A stretch of DNA of 57,639 nt, taken from JADGHX01 sp035760965. GTDB lineage: Bacteria; Pseudomonadota; Gammaproteobacteria; Steroidobacterales; Steroidobacteraceae. Positions 51,984-57,639 of this stretch are shown here, piece after piece. Below the pieces are notes generated by a model. That model saw only the letters and a program-made list of their open reading frames with translations. It did no database searches and was not told the DNA's origin. The position numbers and the translations under genes were made by a program. Each line of letters starts with the position of its first letter. The first letter of the stretch is position 1. The stretch lies in NCBI GenBank assembly GCA_035760965.1, contig DASTRY010000102.1:1-57639 (forward strand), written 5' to 3'.

Positions 51984-53279
51984 TCAGCCTTGCATGATGC
52001 GCATCAACGCGGCGACCTCGATAGTCGCAAAGTTCGAGAAGGTATCCGACACGGCGTACGGCAAGATGATCCGGTCGTTGTGCCGCATGCCGCCGCACGT
52101 GTACACGACGTTCGGAACATAGCCTTCGCGATCTGACGCATCGGGCCGGACCAGTGGCTCACGTGCGCGCGCGATAACCTTCGCAGGATCATTCTTGTCG
52201 AGTAGCACTGCCCCGATCGAGTATCTGCGTACCGGTCCGACACCGTGGGTCAACAGCAGCCATCCCTCATCGAGCTCGATCGGCGCTCCGCAGTTGCCGA
52301 TCTGCACGAATTCCCAGGGAAACTCGGGCCTCAGAAGAACAGTTCCGCCATTCCAGCAGTGCAGCCGGTCCGAGTAGATCAGATAGAGATTCTCGTTGTC
52401 GTGTCTCGCGATCATGGCGTACTTGCCGTCGATCCTGCGCGGGAACAGCGCCATGCCCTTGTTCCGGGCCGCAGTGCCTTGCAGCGGCAACATGCGGAAG
52501 GATTGGAAATCACGCGTTTCGATCAGCTCCGATCGGATCGCCTTACCACTATAAGCGGTGTAAGTCGCATAGAAGGTCATGACGCCGTCGTCATCGAATG
52601 CCAGGAAGCGCGCGTCCTCGATCCCGTTCGCTTGCGATTCGGTTACGGGAAAGATCACGCGTTCGCTGATGTCCTCGTCTGCCTCGAAGCTCAACTCGAC
52701 CGTATCGCCATCCGGCCCTGGGATCCGACTCTGCACTCGCGGCGTGGACGCGAGGCGCGCCGTCGGATCAACCGTGACGCTCCCGTCGGCCGCGATGTAA
52801 CCGGAACGAAACGTGAGAGAGGAGACGTGCCCTTCTCCAACCGCGCGCAGACTCATGATGAAACGTCGCCCGCTGGGAGGGGCGCCGGATTGATCCGGGT
52901 GGGCGATGATGCTCGGGTTGAACAACGCCGCCGCTTCAAACGAATATTCGTGCATGAAGTAGGCGCCGACGAGACTGCGTTGCTCCTGAGTGAAGGACGC
53001 GTGCGGTGCGAGCGCCGCTTCCATTTCCGCCGCGTGCGCCGCGAACTTCGCAAGGAGGTTCCGGTGGCGTCCCAAAAAATTGTCGAGCACCTCGGCGAGC
53101 TGACTGGAGACCGTGGCGGCATCGAGTGCCAGCACGCGCTCGACGATGTGGTTCGCGCGAGTCTGGTCCGTGGGATTCAAGTCGCGCGGCTCCGTCGCCG
53201 GTTTGAAGGGCCGCACGACAACACGCGCCGGATCGGGACGCAGGTAAAGAGCCTGTCGGTTCAGAAACGTGGGGTGCAT
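51984..53279 (-). CDS. GH130-family glycoside phosphorylase/hydrolase
   Basis: 431 residues from ATG at 53279; the longer frame starts inside the neighbour and is rejected. Features of the five-bladed propeller of mannoside phosphorylases: FNPSIIAHPDQSG near residue 120, GIEDARFLAFDDDGVMTFYATYTAYSG (with the catalytic-site Asp/Arg region), ARNKGMALFPRRIDGKYAMIARHDNENLY, NCGAPIELDEGWLLLTHGV and a final PNVVYTCGGMRHNDRIILPYAVSD. Family members use phosphate to split beta-mannosides, or hydrolyse them. It follows the glycosyltransferase gene by 26 bp on the same strand, suggesting linked synthesis and turnover of one mannose-type glycan. Confidence 0.88.
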   Translation of the reverse strand: MHPTFLNRQALYLRPDPARVVVRPFKPATEPRDLNPTDQTRANHIVERVLALDAATVSSQLAEVLDNFLGRHRNLLAKFAAHAAEMEAALAPHASFTQEQRSLVGAYFMHEYSFEAAALFNPSIIAHPDQSGAPPSGRRFIMSLRAVGEGHVSSLTFRSGYIAADGSVTVDPTARLASTPRVQSRIPGPDGDTVELSFEADEDISERVIFPVTESQANGIEDARFLAFDDDGVMTFYATYTAYSGKAIRSELIETRDFQSFRMLPLQGTAARNKGMALFPRRIDGKYAMIARHDNENLYLIYSDRLHCWNGGTVLLRPEFPWEFVQIGNCGAPIELDEGWLLLTHGVGPVRRYSIGAVLLDKNDPAKVIARAREPLVRPDASDREGYVPNVVYTCGGMRHNDRIILPYAVSDTFSNFATIEVAALMRIMQG

Positions 53280-53305
53280 GCGTTCTCGTGTTCGTTGGGA
53301 TGTAT

Positions 53306-55594
53306 TCAGGCGGCTGACGAGCGCAAGGGTGCCGGTTTCGTGTAATGGCCATCCGAGCGTGCCAGTTGACGGATCTCCGCCAGAGCAAGCAGGTAAGCGA
53401 CTACGGACTCGCCGCCTCTGTTTTCGTTGACGCGGCCGGGATGAAGTCCATCGCAGCAGCTGCCCGTTGCCAGGTCCACCAGCGGCGATGACAGGTCGTT
53501 GCTGCCGAGAAACCACGCGAACGCGCGCCGTGCGTCAGCTTTCCATTTCGGATCACCGTCTGCGCGCCATGCCGCCAGCGCAGCGGAAATCGTCGCCGTG
53601 GCCTCCAGCGGCTGCTGATCGAATGCCCGGGGGTGACGGCGCTTGTCGCCGAAACTCATTGAACCCACCGGTCTGAAGAAGCCGGCCTGCGTCGTCTGCA
53701 GGCTCATGAGCCAGCGCAGGGCCCGTGAGCCGGCGATAACGTACGCGGGAGTGTCCGTAGCTATCCCGGTGACGATCAGAGCCTGCGGCAAACGTGCGTT
53801 GTCGTAAGCCAGCTCTTCTTCGAACCACACCCAATCCTCGGTCTCGACAGCGGACAGGATCGACATCAGTCGGCCAGCAAGGTCGTGCTGCAGCTCTGCT
53901 ACCGAGGAATCCGCCGCGGCAACGGCAGAACGGGCGCCCAATCCGAGCAGAGTGAAGGCCCATGCTCGTGGCGAGCGCAAAGCCGCCGCACTCGGCGCCG
54001 CCTCGGCGAACAGCGCAGCGGCCCAGCGACGCCGCGATGCATTGGCGTCGGCGTGCGCGCATTCGCCCAATGCCCAGAGCGCTCGACCGTGGCTGTCCTC
54101 GGAGCCGGTGTCTTCGAGCCAACGCCGCTCAAAGCTCATGAAGTTGCGAAACCGCCGGGCATCGGGATTCCAGGCATGCTGAACGAATGCCGCAAATCGA
54201 GCGGTCAGCGTCTCGGACAGAGGCTGCTCGCCCGGCGCGTTGAGGGCACATGCCACGAGCAGCGCGCGGGCGTTGTCGTCGAGGCAATAGCCGTGCGAGC
54301 GATCGGGTACCGAATGAATCGCGTGCTGGAGAAGACCCGTGTCGTCGCACATCGACACGAAGTGGCTGGGCTGCATCTCCGGCGCGGGCGCACCGTCATC
54401 ATCATGCGCCGTCGGGGTGCCGATAGGGCGCGCTATCACCTCGAGACGATGCCGCCTGGCGGCATTCTCGAACGCGACGAGGTACCGGTCTGCAGTTCGC
54501 GGCCACGTCATCGCGCGGCTGTACGAATATGCGCGCCGGCACATCACCTCGCGGCGTGCATCGTGGGTGAGTAATTCCGCAATCTCGTTGGCGAGGGCCC
54601 GGGACTCGCCAAACGGCACGAGCACGCCACGCCAGTCGGCCAGCAGCTCGCGAGCGTGCCAATACGGCGTCGACACGACCGCCTTCCCCAGGCCAAAGCT
54701 GTACGCCAGCGTGCCCGAGGTCATTTGCGCCTCCTTCAGATAGGGCGTGACGTACACATCGCACATCGAGATGAAATCGATCAGCGTCGCCTGGTCGACG
54801 AACTGGTCGAGAAACACGACGTTGCCTGCGACGCCGAGCGCTCGCGCACGCGCCTGCAGACTCTCGCGATACGTCTCGCCCTCACGACGAACGAGATTCG
54901 GATGCGTCGCGCCGAGCACCACGTACACGACATCGGCGCAGCGCTTCAGGATCGCGGGCATGGCTGCGATCATGACTTCGATACCCTTATTCGGTGACAG
55001 CAGGCCGAAGGTCAGGATCACGGGCCTGCCGCCGAAGCCGCGCCGGACCTTCGCTGCATCGGGCGCGAGGAACGCATGGTCGGGAATACCGTGCGGAATG
55101 ATCTCGATCTTTTCCGCGGGCACTCCGTAGCCGTTCGTGAGGAGCTCGCGCGCCTTCTCCGCCATCACGATGACGGTCGTCGAGACATCCACGACTCCGC
55201 GCAGCACTCGGTGTTGCACGGGACTGGGTTCCGCCAGGACCGTGTGGAGCGTCGTGACGATGGGCATCGTCAGGTGCGCAAGCAGCGTCAAGATGTGGCT
55301 GCCGGAATCCCCGCCGAAGATCCCGAACTCGTGCTGCAGGCACGCGACTTCGAACCCGCCGGCGTTCAAGAACGCAGCGGCCTGCACGTATTCGTCGAGC
55401 TTCTCTGCCGCGATCTGCCGGCCGACGATGGGCGGATAGTCGTAGTCACGCACCTCGTCCGTCATCGCTACGATCGAAGTGTCTGGTGTGCCGATTGAGG
55501 CGGCGATCGCCTGTTGCAAATCGTTCGTGAACGTGGCGATGCCACAGCGACGGGGCGGCGAATTGCCGATGAAGGCGAAACGACGCGGGGTCAA
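53306..55594 (-). CDS. Two-domain protein: GT4 glycosyltransferase plus alpha/alpha-barrel domain
   Basis: About 762 residues if TTG at 55594 is used (TPRRFAFIGNSPPRRCGIATFTNDL); earlier starts up to 55690 would overlap the CsbD gene by over 80 nt. Residues about 1-370 form a GT-B fold: RCGIATFTNDLQQAI, HEFGIFGGDSGSH, LTFGLLSPNKGIEVMIAAM, VVFLDQFVDQATLIDFISMCDVYVTPYLKEAQMTSGTLAYSFGLGKAVVST (nucleotide-sugar site with Glu). From about 400 the sequence becomes helical, with HAIHSVPDRSHGYCLDDNARALL and FLGSNDLSSPLVDLATGSCCDGLHPGRVNENRGGES, a six-hairpin glycosidase-like toroid. Acceptor unknown; mannosyl transfer is likely given the adjoining GH130 gene. Confidence 0.85.
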   Translation of the reverse strand: MTPRRFAFIGNSPPRRCGIATFTNDLQQAIAASIGTPDTSIVAMTDEVRDYDYPPIVGRQIAAEKLDEYVQAAAFLNAGGFEVACLQHEFGIFGGDSGSHILTLLAHLTMPIVTTLHTVLAEPSPVQHRVLRGVVDVSTTVIVMAEKARELLTNGYGVPAEKIEIIPHGIPDHAFLAPDAAKVRRGFGGRPVILTFGLLSPNKGIEVMIAAMPAILKRCADVVYVVLGATHPNLVRREGETYRESLQARARALGVAGNVVFLDQFVDQATLIDFISMCDVYVTPYLKEAQMTSGTLAYSFGLGKAVVSTPYWHARELLADWRGVLVPFGESRALANEIAELLTHDARREVMCRRAYSYSRAMTWPRTADRYLVAFENAARRHRLEVIARPIGTPTAHDDDGAPAPEMQPSHFVSMCDDTGLLQHAIHSVPDRSHGYCLDDNARALLVACALNAPGEQPLSETLTARFAAFVQHAWNPDARRFRNFMSFERRWLEDTGSEDSHGRALWALGECAHADANASRRRWAAALFAEAAPSAAALRSPRAWAFTLLGLGARSAVAAADSSVAELQHDLAGRLMSILSAVETEDWVWFEEELAYDNARLPQALIVTGIATDTPAYVIAGSRALRWLMSLQTTQAGFFRPVGSMSFGDKRRHPRAFDQQPLEATATISAALAAWRADGDPKWKADARRAFAWFLGSNDLSSPLVDLATGSCCDGLHPGRVNENRGGESVVAYLLALAEIRQLARSDGHYTKPAPLRSSAA

Positions 55595-55607
55595 TTGAAC
55601 CTGGCGA

Positions 55608-55832
55608 TCAAAACGAGCTCCCTGCACGAAGACACCGGTTATGTGCCTCGAAGTGACGGATCTCGCGCTCCGCCTCATCAGAAGGGACACCGTAGGTCGC
55701 GCAAATCTGCTCGGCTAGACGCAGGCGCATTCCCGCGATGGCATCGAGCTGAGAATCCGTGAGTTGCCGCCAACGAGCACGCACTTCGTTTCTGAAGACC
55801 TTCCATTCGGCGTCGGTAGCGATTCTCTCCAT
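55608..55832 (-). CDS. CsbD-family stress protein
   Basis: 74 residues. WKVFRNEVRARWRQLTDSQLDAIAGMRLRLAEQICATYGVPSDEAEREIRHFE matches the CsbD pattern (W-x2-F-x-x-x-V-x2-W-x-x-L-T-D-x2-L-D-x-I-x-G ... Y-G-x2-x-D-E-A-E). CsbD proteins are small, abundant, stress-induced proteins of unclear mechanism. It sits 13 bp before the glycosyltransferase start, so it probably leads that operon. Confidence 0.88.
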   Translation of the reverse strand: MERIATDAEWKVFRNEVRARWRQLTDSQLDAIAGMRLRLAEQICATYGVPSDEAEREIRHFEAHNRCLRAGSSF

Positions 55833-55885
55833 GCGCGTAACGTAGCTCGGGCCCGCGTCGCGCTCCGTGCGTCGGCGTACAGACG

Positions 55886-56329
55886 CTAGTCATTCGGCCG
55901 CGCCATCAGCTCCGAGAGCTCGAGGGATGCGACTGGCTTCAAGAGATAGCGTTCGAAGCCGGCTACCCGAGCCTGTTCGCGACCGGCGTGCGCGCGACTG
56001 GATGTCAGCGCAATGAGGCGCACGCCCCGGCTCTGCGCCTGCTCGCGCAACGACTGCGCCACCTCGTAGCCCGTCAGATCCAGCAAACTGAGATCGAGCA
56101 GCGCGATATCGGGCTGAAACTCGGCCGCGATGGCCAGCGCGGCCCGGCCCGAGTAGGCGACGCGAGTCTCGGAATAGCCCGACGCGTGCAACATCAGCTC
56201 GAGTGAATGCACCTCATCCATATCACTGTCGACGAGGAGGATCCGAACCGGCCTGGGCAGCGCCGTCTTCTCAGCTGAGCTCGGCAGCGACGCGGCATTC
56301 GCTGGCACACGGGTGACTGGAATACTCAC
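55886..56329 (-). CDS. Single-domain response regulator (receiver only)
   Basis: 147 residues. After a 25-residue polar tail comes one receiver domain: VRILLVDSDMDEVHSLE (acidic pocket), IALLDLSLLDLTGYEVAQSL (phospho-Asp), LIALTSSRAHAG (Thr switch), ERYLLKPVASLELSEL (Lys). No output domain follows, so it works by protein contact, or in a phosphorelay with a kinase elsewhere. It overlaps the DUF3562 gene by 4 nt and precedes CsbD by 53 bp. Confidence 0.92.
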   Translation of the reverse strand: MSIPVTRVPANAASLPSSAEKTALPRPVRILLVDSDMDEVHSLELMLHASGYSETRVAYSGRAALAIAAEFQPDIALLDLSLLDLTGYEVAQSLREQAQSRGVRLIALTSSRAHAGREQARVAGFERYLLKPVASLELSELMARPND

Positions 56330-56544
56330 ACGCGATCGCGCCTTGCTCGCAGCATGGCAAGCACATTCGACGTCGCACGGAGGACCAGATACGAGCGCAC
56401 CGTCGCGCCTCGCGCGAGCCGTGCAAACTCGCCGGCATATAGAGCGCGAACTTCGGCCGCCGGAACGCCAGTGCGATCGGTGAGTGCGCCGATCACCCGC
56501 TCGTGCTGGGCGGCGTCATTTGCATCTGGAGCATTGAAACTCAA
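56326..56544 (-). CDS. DUF3562-like small protein
   Basis: 72 residues: HERVIGALTDRTGVPAAEVRALYAGEFARLARGATVRSYLVLRATSNVLAMLRARR. The pattern H-x2-V-I-x2-L-A/T-x-x-T ... V-x2-L/I-Y-x-x-E-x2-x-L-x2-x-A-x-V-x-x-[FY]-L fits DUF3562, small helical proteins often seen beside response regulators and CsbD in stress clusters. It overlaps the response regulator gene as ATGA. Confidence 0.75.
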   Translation of the reverse strand: MSFNAPDANDAAQHERVIGALTDRTGVPAAEVRALYAGEFARLARGATVRSYLVLRATSNVLAMLRARRDRV

Positions 56545-56706
56545 CGTGTTCTCCTTTGAAGGTGCAGCTCACGGTGTGTCCGCAAGCTTGAACGCCTCGG
56601 CACACGCACATCTCTGCAGTGATGTCAGTGAGGCTACGGATTCGGGGACGGACGATCTGTACGTCACCACACGGACTGCAATAGCCCGCCAGTGCAGGCT
56701 GCTGCC

Positions 56707-57045
56707 ATGACGGAACACGACACTTTGGCTTCCACCTCTGCCCGCGACAGCGGGCAGGCATTTTCTGCCACCGCCACACCTCCCGTAGAGGTCTTCTACG
56801 TCGTCCGGAGCGCGGGCATCACCGGCGAGCGGACGCATCAACTGTGCTCGCCCTTGTACGAAACACGGGCGCAAGCGGACATCGAGCTGGCCCGCATGAG
56901 GCATGAAGATCGCAGTGGCGTCTACAGCGTTTGGAAGAGCGCGACGTACATTGAGCCCGCCGAGTGGTTACACAGAGTCGTGCGCGCCGACGGCACGCTC
57001 ATTCTTCCAAGGGTCCGCGGTGCCCAAGAGCTAGCGGACGGCTGA
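56707..57045 (+). CDS. Hypothetical protein
   Basis: 112 residues from ATG at 56707; a GTG five codons upstream is possible. The first ~35 residues are Ser/Thr/Ala-rich and probably disordered. The rest, EVFYVVRSAGITGERTHQLCSPLYETRAQADIELARMRHED, then SVWKSATYIEPAEWLHRVVRADGTLI, looks like one small alpha/beta domain. No family recognised. It diverges from the DUF3562 gene with 162 bp between. Confidence 0.55.
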   Translation: MTEHDTLASTSARDSGQAFSATATPPVEVFYVVRSAGITGERTHQLCSPLYETRAQADIELARMRHEDRSGVYSVWKSATYIEPAEWLHRVVRADGTLILPRVRGAQELADG

Positions 57046-57143
57046 GCGCTGGTTGCGCGAGCAGGGTTCCTCGAGCACTGCGAAGGCTGCGCGCGGCGGG
57101 GGCGACATGGCGAGTGCGACCGTCTGTTACACGTGTCGATGGG

Positions 57144-57173
57144 AAAAAGAGCAGCCCCTCACGGGGGCTGCTC
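57144..57173 (-). terminator. Rho-independent terminator, minus strand
   Basis: A perfect 10-bp stem (GAGCAGCCCC with GGGGCTGCTC, 5-nt loop) followed on the minus strand directly by TTTTT. It would end minus-strand transcripts coming from the tRNA/attachment region at 57357 and beyond. Confidence 0.85.
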
Positions 57174-57356
57174 CTGTGAAAGATGGGCAGTCTCGTCTTA
57201 GGTGCTACGGGCGAATGAGCTCGGTGTCGAGCTTGCGGCCAATGTTTGAGTCCTTACGGCATCCGTTCCGATACTCGCTGGGGATGTAATGAAGGCGCTC
57301 CCCATGTCTCCGTATTAAGCCGTCACCTATGTGACCTGAATAGGCCGAGGAGGATT
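57174..57356. other. Spacer between terminator and attachment site
   Basis: About 180 bp. A minus-strand frame ending near 57205 reads through it into the tRNA fragment but has no recognisable protein features. GTCACATAGGTGAC near 57323-57336 is an imperfect palindrome. Confidence 0.4.
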
Positions 57357-57438
57357 TGGCTGGGGTGGAAGGATTCGAACCTCCGTATGGCGGGATCAAA
57401 ACCCGGGATGCTCACCTGCATAGTCAGCAACTTGCTGA
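57357..57438 (-). other. tRNA-Gln 3' half plus palindrome, right attachment-like site
   Basis: On the minus strand GGGTTTTGATCCCGCC (Gln anticodon TTG in a TTTTGAT loop), T arm GGAGGTTCGAATCCTTCC and ACCCCAGCCA match tRNA-Gln from the anticodon arm to the CCA end. No matching 5' half precedes it. Instead there is the perfect palindrome TCAGCAAGTTGCTGA (57424-57438), 57 bp before GGTTCGAATCC. Confidence 0.65.
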
Positions 57439-57639
57439 TCTTGCTGACCCGCTGGCCCCCTCCACTCCCTTTGGTTCCCCGTCGCTGCCACCAGAGCTGC
57501 CACTAGACTCGAACGCAATCGACGACGAAAAGCCCGGAGCGGCCAAACGCCCTGGACCCCACGCACGTCCCGTTGGTGGTCCGAGCAAACACATGAGATC
57601 AGCTGGTGCTAGGCCGCGCGGCTGCAGCTCAGCATACCT
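57424..57639 (-). CDS. Possible C-terminus of a tyrosine recombinase (runs off the window)
   Basis: A minus-strand frame enters from the right edge and ends with TGA at 57424, giving 71 residues. It begins RYAELQPRGLAPADLMCLLG; tyrosine integrases typically have [T/E]RYAHLxPxxL with the catalytic Tyr at this distance from the C-terminus. The remainder is a low-complexity Gly/Ser tail. The stop codon lies inside the palindrome next to the tRNA fragment, the expected place for an integrase gene beside its attachment site. Only a short piece is visible, so the call is tentative. Confidence 0.4.
   Translation of the reverse strand, partial: RYAELQPRGLAPADLMCLLGPPTGRAWGPGRLAAPGFSSSIAFESSGSSGGSDGEPKGVEGASGSARSASC

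Noticed and set aside
51831..52122. Continuation of the Cys-repeat protein frame
   Set aside because: It lies partly antisense to the GH130 gene and has no repeat pattern; the repeat continues in another frame and stops at 51830.
57205..57399. 64-residue minus-strand frame across the tRNA-Gln fragment
   Set aside because: Its first residues are the translation of the tRNA 3' end and the rest has no recognisable features.
1..57639. CRISPR array, rRNA operon, intact prophage or plasmid origin
   Set aside because: No regularly spaced short repeats, rRNA signatures, phage structural genes or replication genes were seen.

Overview
The window is high-GC chromosomal DNA from a Gram-negative proteobacterium. 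Evidence for this is an AsmA-type envelope protein, two TonB-dependent receptors, an RND efflux pump and a lipoprotein signal. The gene order prs-rplY-pth-ychF is the usual gammaproteobacterial one. Together with a TPR-sulfotransferase beside a TonB receptor, this suggests a gammaproteobacterium of the Steroidobacter/Nevskia/xanthomonad type. The taxonomic guess is inference.

Layout. 0-4.4 kb: envelope genes (AsmA, small outer-membrane barrel), then a cupin-SDR pair that both carry export signals, then an internally deleted IS256-type transposase remnant. 4.4-10.6 kb: TonB receptor, TPR-sulfotransferase and a secreted GH39 glycosidase. 10.6-15.2 kb: RND efflux adaptor and pump with a clear sigma70 promoter. 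15.2-26.7 kb: mostly housekeeping genes (HAD phosphatase, hslR, DUF6491, DEDD exonuclease, ppc, alpha/beta hydrolase, tRNA-Met, GntR regulator, ychF, pth, rplY, prs).

27.3-47.7 kb is a large catabolic region. First comes a tightly overlapping seven-gene operon: two LeuD-like small subunits, two LeuC-like large subunits, two M24/creatinase-fold proteins and a bicupin. One LeuC paralogue lacks all three Fe-S ligand cysteines. Next are a LysR regulator with a divergent TIM-barrel hydrolase, then a TonB receptor-MFS-amidohydrolase-HpcH/HpaI aldolase operon. A BKACE enzyme lies divergently. The region ends with a hydroxycinnamate operon: MarR regulator, feruloyl-CoA hydratase-lyase, NDP-forming acyl-CoA ligase and thioesterase. 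A shared palindrome (TCAGYCNGRCTGA) lies both in the marR-ferB promoter and upstream of the TonB receptor. This suggests that uptake and breakdown of lignin-type phenylpropanoids are controlled together.

47.8-57.4 kb looks like a genomic island. Each end carries the 3' half of a tRNA-Gln-like gene next to a shared 15-bp palindrome, and what may be an integrase C-terminus runs off the right edge. Its cargo is small zinc-binding and Lys-rich proteins, a Crp-type regulator, a frameshifted Cys-repeat secreted protein, a GH130 protein with a two-domain glycosyltransferase, CsbD, a single-domain response regulator and DUF3562: a stress or envelope-glycan set. I found no CRISPR array, rRNA or intact insertion sequence.
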